Source: Deltaproteobacteria bacterium
GTDB lineage: Bacteria > Myxococcota > B64-G9
Direction: 5' to 3'
Assembly (NCBI GenBank): GCA_030622135.1
Contig: JAUXGL010000005.1
Coordinates: forward strand, 1 to 53,712
Length of the DNA stretch: 53,712 nt
How positions within the stretch are numbered: position 1 is the stretch's first letter; the number at the start of each line of letters is the position of its first letter. Both the position numbers and the translations under genes were made by a program. A model generated the notes under the pieces. It was not told the origin of the DNA and did no database searches. It saw only the letters and a list, made by a program, of their open reading frames with translations. Of this stretch, positions 39,172 through 51,113 are shown piece by piece.

Positions 39172-40437
39172 TCACCGGGTGCTCTGGAGTTCGGCGCCCA
39201 GCCATTCGTGGATCAGCCGGATGCGGTTCGAGTTGTTCTTGGCGGGAAAGCGGTCGTGGAATGCCCCGGCTCGGAAGTAGTAGTGCACGTAGTAACGGCC
39301 CCAGGCGGCCGCCAGGGCCTGATCGAAGACCTCCGGGTCCGAGTCCTTCGCCAGGTAGGTATCGACCAGCCCCTCCTCGCGAAGCTCGTCGCTCAGCACC
39401 CGCAAAATCGCCTGCAGGGTGGCCGGCTGGGTGAACATGTACTCCTCGCTCCCCCAGCACTCGCCGAAAGCCCGGGCGGCCGCGGCGTACCAGTCGGCGA
39501 TCAGCCGGAACACGAGGCCGGCCACCTTGTCCAGGCGTGCCGATTCCCGGTGGGGGCGCTCCCCCAGCTTCTTCAGACCCAGTCTCTGGAGGCAAAACTC
39601 ACGGCGATACTTGGGCTTGGTCAAGGACAGCATGCGACTGATTTCGGAATACAGCTGGCTCTGGAGGATCCACTTGTCCCGGTCGGAGCGCCCGCCCAGG
39701 CGGTTGATGCGGTAGCGTAGCGGGCTGGACGCATTCTTGTACAGCTCTCCCACCACTCGTGCGGCCACCAGTTCCTCCCGGGTGGCGGTGCGCACCTGCT
39801 CCATGAGATCGATCAGTAGAGACTTGGAGATTTTGGAGTGGGTGCTGTTGACGATGACGAACATCTCGGCGGCGAAATTGGCGGACTTGCCATCGAAGAC
39901 CGCCACCGGCACGTGCACCGAGTCGGCTTCCTCGGGGTAAGCGTCCAGATGGAGCTTGAGCCCGGCCAGACGATGCTGGCCGTCGACGATGGTGAAGGGC
40001 TCCCGGGGTTCGGCCAGATCGCCCACCGCGGCGGCCCGGCTCTGGGCGCGGAAGGACAGCTTCTCGGGCGTGTACAGGAGCACGGTAGAGGGTATGGGCG
40101 GCTGGTCCTCGCACAGACGGACGAAGTCGCGGATGGCGTGGACCTTCTTCTTGATGAGCTTGCGCTGGAATCCCTGGTCGCTCTCCACCACGTTGTGGAT
40201 GAACTGCTGGGCCCGGTCCTTGGTCCTGCGCGGAGCGGACACGGGGGCGTTCGCCTGCTCGGGCAACACCCTTGACTCGAACTTGACCTTGTTGAGCAGA
40301 TCTCCGGCCGGATAACTTACCAGGTACATCTCCGCCTCTTTCTGTCGCACTTGCAGCGCCAACATGACAGCCCTCCCTTCGTTCGAATTGGACGGATCGT
40401 ACCAATGCGCAACGGAATTGCCAGCTTTTTCTGTCAC
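39172..40437 (-). CDS. DGQHR domain protein (DndB-like)
   Basis: FTIVDGQHRLAGLKLHLD...PVAVFDGKSANFAAEMFVIVNSTHSKISKSLL. Confidence 0.85.
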   Translation of the reverse strand: MTEKAGNSVAHWYDPSNSNEGRAVMLALQVRQKEAEMYLVSYPAGDLLNKVKFESRVLPEQANAPVSAPRRTKDRAQQFIHNVVESDQGFQRKLIKKKVHAIRDFVRLCEDQPPIPSTVLLYTPEKLSFRAQSRAAAVGDLAEPREPFTIVDGQHRLAGLKLHLDAYPEEADSVHVPVAVFDGKSANFAAEMFVIVNSTHSKISKSLLIDLMEQVRTATREELVAARVVGELYKNASSPLRYRINRLGGRSDRDKWILQSQLYSEISRMLSLTKPKYRREFCLQRLGLKKLGERPHRESARLDKVAGLVFRLIADWYAAAARAFGECWGSEEYMFTQPATLQAILRVLSDELREEGLVDTYLAKDSDPEVFDQALAAAWGRYYVHYYFRAGAFHDRFPAKNNSNRIRLIHEWLGAELQSTR

Positions 40438-40443
40438 TGCTCG

Positions 40444-42063
40444 TTAGAATCTTGTCCCCAGGCCAATTCCAGTGCCAATCGCCGGAGTAATTCTCCAACT
40501 GGTCTCATTGTCGTCCGCCATGCGCAGAAATGAAAAATCCGTTCTTATATAAACGCTGCCGAGAAAACCATGGCCAAGTGGTACCTGCCAATCGACATGG
40601 ATGCCGGCAGTAGGGGCTATGGTGGTGTGGCTAATATCTGGAGGTATTTCAATGCCGCCTTGATTTAGCCGGTCGGAATCGGAACGGCTTCGGTTTTGTA
40701 TTAGGACCGATATACCGGCACCTAGACCAAGACCGAGAGTTGTCGCTCCCATGCCGACTCTTCGTGCAATCACACCACGGGTACCGATTGCGATCTCATC
40801 TGTACGGTATGCTACTTGTTCGTCGTTGGAAAAAGTGACTCCGGTCTCCAAGCCGATTGCCCAATCTCCCAAAGAATGTTCAAGGAAAAAACGTGGACCG
40901 TGGCGCAACATCCAGTTACTCGGAAAACGCTCATACCGTATCAAGTACCCGCAACCAAGGATATTGGGGTAAAGCTCGAAAAGACCACCTCTCCGTGCCA
41001 ACTGTTCGTAAGGACGATCCTTGAAATCTCCAAGTGTCAACTTTCGCAGTCCTCCGAACGGAAGCTCAATTTCGGCTACTTGGTATCGCTGCATTACGCG
41101 GCGGTGTACGACCAAGCGTCCATGCGGCACGGCTAGTTGAACTGGATGGCTAGGTGAAGAGATTGCTTCGGCAACCAGGGAGCCGGATGGGTTTTGAAAA
41201 ACCAAGAAGCGGGCTTCTTCGCCGGCAGGCAACACAATTCTTGCGGAAGCAGCCCGTGGTCGTGTAAGTACCAGTTCTCCAGAACCAGCCAACTCCATCT
41301 CGAATGAAGGTACCTGGACAGTTGTTGAGCTGCGAGCTGAATGTTGTACAGTTTGTCGATACGCGAACGAGTAAGCCTCCAGCAAGGTAACCTGGCCGTC
41401 TTGATCCACATCCCCAGCTCCACGTAAGGCCGAAATGAGAAAGTGGGAGAAGACTGCTCCGCCCAGGGTATCCGATTCATGGGCGGGCTCACCGGTGCGA
41501 GCGGAATGAAGGATCACAAGTCCTTTGGTCATCGATGATGTGATCACACCAATGTCAAAGCTGGGCCCGGACTTGACTCCGAGCGGCCTGATAACTCGTT
41601 CGGTCTGGCAAGTGTCTAGAACCAAGATCTTCAAGCCGGCTGGAAGATCCCTGAGTAGACTCTCAAGAGACTTTCTAGAAAAACTCTCCCGGGCCAGGTG
41701 AAGATTGTTCTTATCTCCGTGACCCGCGAAATAAAGCAAGATCAAGGGAGCCTGGGCGGCAACACCTTCTTTTTGTAATTTGTTTCGTAGTCGTCCTACG
41801 GCGGCTGTTGATTCGGCAATTGTTGGGCCTTGCAGTAATAGTGTGTTTTCCTTCCTAAAACTACCCAGTTCAACCAAAACATCCCGGAATCGTTCGGCGT
41901 CTCTTTCGGCAAATCTCAGGGGATCTTCACCTGGGTAACCCAGATCGTGGCCGATAAGGATTGCATATCTATCCGAAGCGGCAGCATCCAGGGCGAACAA
42001 TACAGCCAAGCTGCAAACAAAGACCAGGTAAGAAGCATGGTTGCCAAGACCTTTGCGGTTCAA
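40444..42063 (-). CDS. Secreted caspase-family (C14) protease with C-terminal beta-barrel-like region (TTG start)
   Basis: Signal-peptide-like N-terminus; RYAILIGHDLG...; catalytic His LILLYFAGHGDKNN; catalytic Cys LKILVLDTCQTE; Gly/aromatic-rich strands to a terminal Phe. Confidence 0.8.
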   Translation of the reverse strand: MNRKGLGNHASYLVFVCSLAVLFALDAAASDRYAILIGHDLGYPGEDPLRFAERDAERFRDVLVELGSFRKENTLLLQGPTIAESTAAVGRLRNKLQKEGVAAQAPLILLYFAGHGDKNNLHLARESFSRKSLESLLRDLPAGLKILVLDTCQTERVIRPLGVKSGPSFDIGVITSSMTKGLVILHSARTGEPAHESDTLGGAVFSHFLISALRGAGDVDQDGQVTLLEAYSFAYRQTVQHSARSSTTVQVPSFEMELAGSGELVLTRPRAASARIVLPAGEEARFLVFQNPSGSLVAEAISSPSHPVQLAVPHGRLVVHRRVMQRYQVAEIELPFGGLRKLTLGDFKDRPYEQLARRGGLFELYPNILGCGYLIRYERFPSNWMLRHGPRFFLEHSLGDWAIGLETGVTFSNDEQVAYRTDEIAIGTRGVIARRVGMGATTLGLGLGAGISVLIQNRSRSDSDRLNQGGIEIPPDISHTTIAPTAGIHVDWQVPLGHGFLGSVYIRTDFSFLRMADDNETSWRITPAIGTGIGLGTRF

Positions 42064-42803
42064 GGTGCCCCCACCATTATAGTCAGCCGATGCCTCAAGC
42101 CATGAATATCAGTGGCTCCATTCTTGGTGGTTTTATGGGTTTTGACTTCATTGATGAGCTCTTGGATAGAAAACTTGTCCTCTCGAACAAACAACCATAA
42201 AAGTACCGGTGGACCGCCGGACTCAATCTCTACGGAACCCGGTAACCAGGTGGTACCTTTGACGGCATATGGTTCGTGGCTTGATTCTTGCGGCATGACC
42301 GACCATACCTTCGGGCCTTCAATGCCCAGAAGTGTGGCATAACCTTGCTTTCCCGGAGGGAGCACGACTTCATACCGCAACCGATCGCCGGCATGCAGGT
42401 GCTGATTATTAAACGGTATGGACTTGTTATCGCGGTTCAGTATAACATGTGCAATCGCACCGTCGCCCATCCAGCGAATTTCTTCGTGTTTATCGTCCGT
42501 TGGCTGAAACACAAGTAGCAATAGGACCACAACGGCAGTAGTAACAGCTCCGGCAATTGACCAACCCCATATCCTTTGTCTGTAATGACCTTGAACAACT
42601 TGCCCAATGCCGTTTTCAGCTTTTTTAGAAAACACGGCAGGGGGGGATTTCTCCAGCAGTGCATTTCTTTCCGACTCACGTTCGGCAAAGTAAGCACTGC
42701 ATGTCCGGCACTGATCTATGTGTTCTTGAATCGCAGCCTTGTCATTTGAGGCAAGCTCATCTGCTACCAGTCGGTCGATGTCGAATGGGGGCGGGTGCTG
42801 CAT
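42060..42803 (-). CDS. zf-HC2-type membrane anti-sigma factor with extracytoplasmic DUF4384-like domain
   Basis: IQEHIDQCRTCSAYFAERESE (HxxxCxxC); TM WSIAGAVTTAVVVLLLLVF; LHAGDRLRYEVVLPPGKQGYATLLGIEG. Confidence 0.75.
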   Translation of the reverse strand: MQHPPPFDIDRLVADELASNDKAAIQEHIDQCRTCSAYFAERESERNALLEKSPPAVFSKKAENGIGQVVQGHYRQRIWGWSIAGAVTTAVVVLLLLVFQPTDDKHEEIRWMGDGAIAHVILNRDNKSIPFNNQHLHAGDRLRYEVVLPPGKQGYATLLGIEGPKVWSVMPQESSHEPYAVKGTTWLPGSVEIESGGPPVLLWLFVREDKFSIQELINEVKTHKTTKNGATDIHGLRHRLTIMVGAP

Positions 42804-42809
42804 GTGTGG

Positions 42810-44945
42810 TTATTTCCTCCCACTATTCCTTGAGTTGCCACGATACGTCGGCCAAGGTGAGTCGGCCATCGGACTATCGCCCTCGATGGCGTACAATATG
42901 CCGGTAGTCGGCAACAGGTAAATGGTTCCATCCGGCCCGACATTGATCTGAGTTGCAACTACATTGTGAGTATCGAATATTTCATCGTGAGTATCGAATA
43001 TCCAATCCAGACTGCCATCCGTGTTCATGGCAAAGACTCCACCTCTGGCCCCAAGCAACACCGATCCATTGTCCAGAATGACCGGAGTAGATTTCATTGG
43101 CGAGCTTGATTTGTAGCGATTCCGAAAAGTACCCTCAGGTTCAAGGATTTCGAGCATCCATTCTGGGTTGAAAATCAAAATGGAGTCGTCTTGAGCAATG
43201 GCTGCAGGCCAGCCGCCGTAAGCCTCCGATACAGTCTCTCTTCTCCAGAGTTGCTCACCATCGATGGAGTATGCGTAACTGAATTTATCATAGGACAAGA
43301 AGTATATTTTGCCATTTCCAACAATCGGCGATGATACGATTGGGCATCCAAGTGCCTGTGACCAATTCAAGTTTCCTTCAGGGTAAAACGAGAGCAGGTC
43401 ACCATTGCGAAGACCAACGTACATATTATTGTTGCCGTCCAGAACCGGCCAGGTCATGATTGGAGCCCTGGTTTCCACCTGCCACAATATGGTTCCATCC
43501 GTACTGACGGCATTTAGTTGGTGGGTGATACTCTCCCAGTTATCATCCCAAGGGGGCCAAGTGATCCAAGGGGCTTCGCTGGAGATGAAGAAAATAGTGT
43601 TGTTCGTCCCTATTGTTGGTTTCCCTGATGTGTACCCGGTAGACAAGCTCCAGTTCAGAGTTCCCTCTGCCGCGATTGAATATAAGTGGCACTCTTGATC
43701 GGGGCTTCCATGATCATCGGAGATAATTCCGAGATAGTCGGATACATACACCGTGCCATCATCGCCGACGACCGGGACATCGAGGCCATCACCGCCGGTA
43801 TCAAGCTTCCAGCGGAGGCTGCCATCCGGATTGATGGCGAAAACGTGTTTGTCGCTTCTGAACGTCACAAAAACTGTACCATTTGGACCAATTGCCAACG
43901 CGCCGTCACACTCAGATGAAATACCTTCAGATAGAAAAGAAAAATGCCAGAGTTCTTCCTTCGATGGTGGTGGTGGATCTTCTTCGCCTTCGCAATGCCA
44001 TTCATCAGGAGGAATACCGGTCGTTGAATATCTGCATTCTCGAATCAATCTCGACGTGTGCATAATGTCAGCACAAGGTGGTAATGAAGATGAGCGGGTA
44101 CAGGTTACTTCACCTGGAAATATCAATGTAAATTTGGACATATCGGTATCTTCTATACACCGGGCATCTTCTGGAATATTCGATAAATCACACTGGGTCT
44201 CACATTCGTACTCGGGAGGAGCATCGGGATCGAACCGAATAACATCTCTACACATCAGTTTTTGCATTTCGAAGTTGTCGACCAAGGTGACAGGTAATTC
44301 ATCTTCTGGATTGTGCTGCTCATAGCGGCCATACATCATCATGATACTAGAACAGCCGGCACCAATGTGTTCGAATAAGTTGTATCCAGGGATAAGTAGA
44401 CACTCCGGAGCCAATGGAGGGTCATAAATAATCGAATCCGAAGTCAGCCCTTCTACATACCACACCAAATACTCTTCTTCCGGGCCAAGTATATAATCCA
44501 CCCATTCCTCGGCGTCCTTGGGCAATAGATCGAGCTTGCCGTTTTGGTTGCGGTCGTCGTACACGACAAGCTTACCCCGGGCCAATGTCAGACCCGCCAA
44601 CTCCTCATCCAGGTCTTCACCCGGCTCCATAGCCTCAATAGGAGGCGGTTCGAATATATCGATAGTGAATTTCGACGGGAAATTTGGCGTTATGGGGACG
44701 TCTTGGGCCACGCGTACTGCGCCGGGGTGTGCCAGGTCTGATTCCGAAGAGGGCTTGTCCCATATGAAAGCTACTCGTGGGTTTTCAATGGAGATTTCTG
44801 AGTTTCCCTCAAAGACTTTGCCAAATATTGTAAATAGGGGTGGACCGTGCTTGTCATGCGTATCTACGTAACCACAACCACAGACCAATGTCGCAAAAAC
44901 AAGACTCATCAGGGTGTTCACTGCACCAAGGCTGTTGAATGACAT
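42810..44945 (-). CDS. PQQ/BamB-like beta-propeller putative lipoprotein (ORF open to 45089)
   Basis: Lipobox-like LVFATLVCGCGY; repeated VVGDDGTVYVSD, TIGTNNTIFFIS, VLDGNNNMYVGL and NVGPDGTIYLLP blades. Confidence 0.85.
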   Translation of the reverse strand: MSFNSLGAVNTLMSLVFATLVCGCGYVDTHDKHGPPLFTIFGKVFEGNSEISIENPRVAFIWDKPSSESDLAHPGAVRVAQDVPITPNFPSKFTIDIFEPPPIEAMEPGEDLDEELAGLTLARGKLVVYDDRNQNGKLDLLPKDAEEWVDYILGPEEEYLVWYVEGLTSDSIIYDPPLAPECLLIPGYNLFEHIGAGCSSIMMMYGRYEQHNPEDELPVTLVDNFEMQKLMCRDVIRFDPDAPPEYECETQCDLSNIPEDARCIEDTDMSKFTLIFPGEVTCTRSSSLPPCADIMHTSRLIRECRYSTTGIPPDEWHCEGEEDPPPPSKEELWHFSFLSEGISSECDGALAIGPNGTVFVTFRSDKHVFAINPDGSLRWKLDTGGDGLDVPVVGDDGTVYVSDYLGIISDDHGSPDQECHLYSIAAEGTLNWSLSTGYTSGKPTIGTNNTIFFISSEAPWITWPPWDDNWESITHQLNAVSTDGTILWQVETRAPIMTWPVLDGNNNMYVGLRNGDLLSFYPEGNLNWSQALGCPIVSSPIVGNGKIYFLSYDKFSYAYSIDGEQLWRRETVSEAYGGWPAAIAQDDSILIFNPEWMLEILEPEGTFRNRYKSSSPMKSTPVILDNGSVLLGARGGVFAMNTDGSLDWIFDTHDEIFDTHNVVATQINVGPDGTIYLLPTTGILYAIEGDSPMADSPWPTYRGNSRNSGRK

Positions 44946-44983
44946 CGTTTTTCCTCCTCTTCCAAAGAAAGTCGTTTGCTCAA

Positions 44984-45535
44984 TTACCTTACTGACCTCC
45001 TTGGTGCCGGAGAATGGGAACTTTTTTGCAGACGTTTGCCGCGTTGTCTCAGCTTTTTGATCTTCTTGCCAACCGTACGACGTGACCAACCCAATTCTTT
45101 GGCAATGCGCTCCTGGGAAAGACCGTCAACGTAATGTAAGAGCGCAACTTGTTTCAACTTGTCATCGAGTCTATGGAAAAAACGCAGCACGAGCTCAAGT
45201 GCTTCTCTCTGCTCTTGGCCATTCGGCATGGCCAGTGCGTTTGAGAATTCATCCGTTTTTTCTGGGGGTTCTCGTTTCATTTTTTTCAGACGGGTGAAAC
45301 AGCAGCGTTCTGCCGTGCGATAGAGCCAAGAAAGAGGTATTTTTTCTTCTTGCACGGACGAACCGTAGAGCATTACCCGAATAAATACTTCCTGAACAAT
45401 ATCCTCGGCTTCCGCTTTATCATTGAGCAGCATTTGACATCGTCTGAGCACCAAGGCACCAGTGCGCCTGTACAGCTCCGCGACTTGGTCGCGAGAAAGT
45501 TTAGGCTTGCGTGCAGAGCCAAACGCTAAGAACAT
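44984..45535 (-). CDS. RNA polymerase sigma-70 family ECF-type sigma factor (ORF open to 45679)
   Basis: DKAEAEDIVQEVFIRVM (region 2); LHYVDGLSQERIAKELGWSRRTVGKKIKKLRQR (region 4). Confidence 0.9.
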   Translation of the reverse strand: MFLAFGSARKPKLSRDQVAELYRRTGALVLRRCQMLLNDKAEAEDIVQEVFIRVMLYGSSVQEEKIPLSWLYRTAERCCFTRLKKMKREPPEKTDEFSNALAMPNGQEQREALELVLRFFHRLDDKLKQVALLHYVDGLSQERIAKELGWSRRTVGKKIKKLRQRGKRLQKSSHSPAPRRSVR

Positions 45536-45704
45536 ACCAACATCTCCACTAATACTGAACCCGATCTCTTGGCAAACCCAACCAGGACGAGCCGGAACAA
45601 AAAAAGGTTGGTTGCCGTTGACGTCGCCGGAGACTTTCCTGGGTACGATCGTCAAGAGAAGGACGTAGAGCAGTTCCACTCCGGGTGGGCTTGAAGCCCG
45701 CCCA

Positions 45705-47615
<1,911 letters not shown>

Positions 47616-47664
47616 CGTGCTCGCACTCCAAGAGCCGCCCCCCGGCGGCCGGGTCAAGGGGATA

Positions 47665-48489
47665 TTACCGGGTTCTTCTTTTAGACCTTTTTCGTTTCTT
47701 CTTTCTCTTGGCGGGCTTTTTCTCTTCTTTGGTCGTTATTTTCTCATCGGCCCGCGAAGCTGTATCCGAAGGGTGTTGAGCTTCTTCCTTGCCGGCATCC
47801 GCGGCCGGGGCGGCGGCACCACCGTCCTGGCTTTCGCCGGCCACCGGAACCGGAATAGTTGGCTCCGGCATCGTGGCTGCCGCGGCCGGTTTTTCGCTCA
47901 CGGTATCCTCGCGCTTCTCCTCCTGCTGCTGCATGGCAAAGCGAATCAACAAGAACAAGCCGGTGCCCACGATGATGGCGCCAAGCACGAAGATGAGTAC
48001 TCTGCGGATCTTTGCCCCGCTGGACACCTGGGCCGCGGCCATGAAGAACTGGGTCTGGCCCGGCGCGCCGGGAATGGGTTCCTTGGCGCTACCCTGTTGA
48101 GGCTTGACTTCGGGCGATTTCAACGCATCCTTGGCCGTCGCCGGCTCCGGCTTTGGCGCGGGAGCGAGAGCCGGCGGCGCAGTCGGCGCATCCGGAGCTG
48201 CCGCGGGCGGCTCTGGTGCCGGCGGCTCTGGATCTGGTTTTGGCTTGGGTTTCAGCGTAATCGGGGCAGCCGGTCCCGCCGGGGGTACGGGCTCGGGTGA
48301 AGAGGCAACCGAATGCGGAATTACCGGAGTCGGAGCCGCGGATGACGAAGCCGCTGGCGGCGGTGGCGACGGCATGGGCCGATGGGCCGGTTTCTCCAAG
48401 GCTGCCTCGGTTGCCTGCTTGGTCCCGCATTTGGCGCAGAATTTAGCTCCTTCGGGATTCTCGGCTCCACAGGAAATGCAAAAAGGCAT
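47665..48489 (-). CDS. Zinc-ribbon membrane protein with Pro/Ala-rich linker and basic C-terminus
   Basis: MPFCISCGAENPEGAKFCAKCGTK; TM RRVLIFVLGAIIVGTGLFLLIRF; terminal KKPAKRKKKRKRSKRRTR. Confidence 0.75.
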   Translation of the reverse strand: MPFCISCGAENPEGAKFCAKCGTKQATEAALEKPAHRPMPSPPPPAASSSAAPTPVIPHSVASSPEPVPPAGPAAPITLKPKPKPDPEPPAPEPPAAAPDAPTAPPALAPAPKPEPATAKDALKSPEVKPQQGSAKEPIPGAPGQTQFFMAAAQVSSGAKIRRVLIFVLGAIIVGTGLFLLIRFAMQQQEEKREDTVSEKPAAAATMPEPTIPVPVAGESQDGGAAAPAADAGKEEAQHPSDTASRADEKITTKEEKKPAKRKKKRKRSKRRTR

Positions 48490-48657
48490 GGGTTTCTCCT
48501 TGGTTGGCCTTGGGAAAACACACGGACAGCCCCGATATAACAACAGAAAGCCACCCGCGTCAAGTTTGAACAAGGAACCGGAGATATTACCTATCCCGAT
48601 GTTGCCCAAACGGGCGTGACAACGTGGCTACATGATGCGTGGGTGCAACTACGGGGT

Positions 48658-50286
48658 TTACTTGGCTGCGGACTTATGGTGGCGGGTATCCGGGTCCTCG
48701 CGGGACCACTCGGCAATGCTCTCCACGTCCACCTTGCAGCGGCCCTTGCAGGTGAAGCGCTGGTTGTAATTGTAGTTCCAATCCAGCAGGGTCGAGCCGC
48801 CGCCGCCGTGGGTGGTGATCAAGAAGTCGCGGTAGAGATGCCCAAAGGAGTCGGCCCGCTCGGCCTCGGTAGACTTGTCGCCGCGAGAGGGATCCACCGG
48901 CACCCAGCCGTACGGTGGCAGATACACCTCTACCCAGCGATGGTACACGTCGTCGTAGGAGGCATCGTCCTTGCGGACCACCAGGGAACCGACGTAACGC
49001 GCCGGCAAACCCGCCGCACGGCACATGGAAATAAAGACGTATGAATATTCGGAGCAGGAACCCGAACCCCGCTGAAGCAACTTCGGAGCCACGTCCCAGC
49101 CGCCCACCATCTCGTAGTGCATTTTCTTATGAATGTAACGGTAGATCTTGCGGGCGATCCAGTAAGGATTGCGTTCCGCTCCAACGGCCTCCTTCACGGC
49201 CTTCTGGATGACCGGGTTTTTCACGTCGTACTTGAGCGTATCGACCAGGTAGCGCCTACGGACGTCCGCCGGTATCTTCCAGAGGCTCTTCACTCTCTCG
49301 GGGTAAATTACCCAGTGCACGGTCTTGGAAACCAGATGGACTTTCATGCGGACGGTAGCGACGCCCGTCGCCGCGACGTTCTTGAATGTGAAACGGGCCA
49401 CCTTCTGGCCCCATTGGTCGGCCAACAGCTCGGCCGGTTTCGGCTCGAACTCCGGCGGCGAAAGCAAACGCTGGGTCTGAAGATCGCGGGGCACGGCCAG
49501 ATAGACATCCAGTTCGGGCAGCGGATCGGGACCGAAGTTGCGCACCTGATGCGTGAACACAACCCAGGCGTCCCGGGGATCCTCTTCGATTAAGAACTTC
49601 TTATCGTCCCGGCGGATGATGGAAATCCGATCGGACTGGTAGTCCACGCTGATCAGTTCCTTCCCGTTCCACCCCAGCCCGGTGGGGTGGGGCCCCGGAG
49701 ACTTGAGCGTCACCAGCACTTCACCGGTGGGTAGGTGCACGGCGAAAAGCCGGTCGGCCAGACGATCGGTAACCCAGAGGTAGCGCCCGTCGAAAGCCAG
49801 CCCATCGACGCTCTTCGAAGGAAAGGGAACTTCGCGAATGGTGGTGCCGTCCCGCGGATCCACCCGGTGGATGGTCCGGGTCTTATCGTCGCTAACCCAG
49901 AGAGCCCGGCCATCGAAGGCCAGCGCCCGGGGCCTATCGATCGGCGCGGGGATGGTGCGGGTCACCAGACCGTCTTTGAGGCCAATTCGATAGATTTTCT
50001 TCTCCTTGACATCCACATTCCACAGTTGCTCACCGTCGAAAGCCAGTCCCGCCGGGCGGTAACCGGGGCTCTTGAAGCGCTTTTGCACCTTTCCCGTCCT
50101 CGGATCGACGGCCAGCAACTCGTCGAGCGCGTGATCGGCCACCCAGATGTTTTTCCCGTCAAAGGCCAATCCCGTGCAGTTATTGCCGGGAGCCGGCAGA
50201 CCCCGAATCACGCCTCCAGGAAAAGCATTTAAAGAAGATGGGGAAATGCACAGCGTGAAGAAAATGATCGGAAAAAACCTTTTCAC
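48658..50286 (-). CDS. YncE/SMP-30-like propeller fused to a transglutaminase domain (probable GTG start)
   Basis: Repeats GLAFDGKNIWVADHALDELLAVDPRTGKV; transglutaminase GSGSCSEYSYVFISMCRAAGLPARYVGSLV...YHRWVEVYLPPYGWVPVDPSRGD. Confidence 0.85.
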   Translation of the reverse strand: MKRFFPIIFFTLCISPSSLNAFPGGVIRGLPAPGNNCTGLAFDGKNIWVADHALDELLAVDPRTGKVQKRFKSPGYRPAGLAFDGEQLWNVDVKEKKIYRIGLKDGLVTRTIPAPIDRPRALAFDGRALWVSDDKTRTIHRVDPRDGTTIREVPFPSKSVDGLAFDGRYLWVTDRLADRLFAVHLPTGEVLVTLKSPGPHPTGLGWNGKELISVDYQSDRISIIRRDDKKFLIEEDPRDAWVVFTHQVRNFGPDPLPELDVYLAVPRDLQTQRLLSPPEFEPKPAELLADQWGQKVARFTFKNVAATGVATVRMKVHLVSKTVHWVIYPERVKSLWKIPADVRRRYLVDTLKYDVKNPVIQKAVKEAVGAERNPYWIARKIYRYIHKKMHYEMVGGWDVAPKLLQRGSGSCSEYSYVFISMCRAAGLPARYVGSLVVRKDDASYDDVYHRWVEVYLPPYGWVPVDPSRGDKSTEAERADSFGHLYRDFLITTHGGGGSTLLDWNYNYNQRFTCKGRCKVDVESIAEWSREDPDTRHHKSAAK

Positions 50287-50539
50287 GACGCAACTCCTTG
50301 ATTGTTCGGCTTGCCGGTTCAACTCGGCCTGGTTAATCGGACATCCACCATCAAGCGGTCCCGATCTTCCACGCTGCACCCGCTCATGTCAATAGACCCG
50401 GCGTAGTGACCGCGGATTGGCCCCGGCTGGTTGGATGTCAGGGCGGGGTGTTAGCATCTTCGTGCCGCCGACGCAACCCGACCCTTGACTTGGCGTGGCC
50501 GGCGTGGCGTACTGCTTGGTATCGACTGGAGGGACTATC

Positions 50540-51028
50540 ATGGCTGGTGTGAACAAGGCGATCTTGATTGGAAACCTGGGGGCCGACCCGGAAGCCCGCT
50601 ACACCCAGGGCGGCTCGGCGGTAGCGAACTTCCGCATCGCCACGAGTGAAAAATGGACGGGGAAGGACGGCCAACCCCAGGAGCGCACCGAGTGGCACCG
50701 CATCGTCACCTTCGGCCGTCTGGCCGAGACCTGCCGAGACTACCTATCCAAGGGCCGCCAGGTGTACGTGGAGGGGCGCATCCAGACCCGCCAGTGGGAT
50801 GACCGCGACGGCAACAAGCGCTGGACCACCGAGATCGTGGCCCAGACGGTCCGCTCCCTCGGCCGCGCCGGCGACCGGGAAGAAGCCGCCGCCACCCCGC
50901 CGTCCGCCTCGGAGAGCAAGCCCTACTATGGCGGCGGCGACCAGGGCGGGGGCGACCAGGGCGGGGGCAACCAGGGCGGCGGCGAATCCAGCCCCCCACC
51001 CATCGGCGACGACGACGTGCCGTTCTGA
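50540..51028 (+). CDS. ssb: Single-stranded DNA-binding protein
   Basis: [39 protein letters not shown]; acidic tip IGDDDVPF. Confidence 0.97.
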   Translation: MAGVNKAILIGNLGADPEARYTQGGSAVANFRIATSEKWTGKDGQPQERTEWHRIVTFGRLAETCRDYLSKGRQVYVEGRIQTRQWDDRDGNKRWTTEIVAQTVRSLGRAGDREEAAATPPSASESKPYYGGGDQGGGDQGGGNQGGGESSPPPIGDDDVPF

Positions 51029-51053
51029 TTACTCGAGCCTAATGTAGAAAAGC

Positions 51054-51079
51054 AGGGGCGTGCAAACTCGCACGCCCCT
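51054..51079. terminator. Bidirectional hairpin between convergent genes
   Basis: AGGGGCGTGC (51054-51063) / GCACGCCCCT (51070-51079), 10-bp perfect stem. Confidence 0.6.
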
Positions 51080-51113
51080 ACACATCTCATCCGGGTCTAT
51101 CTATCGCATCAGC

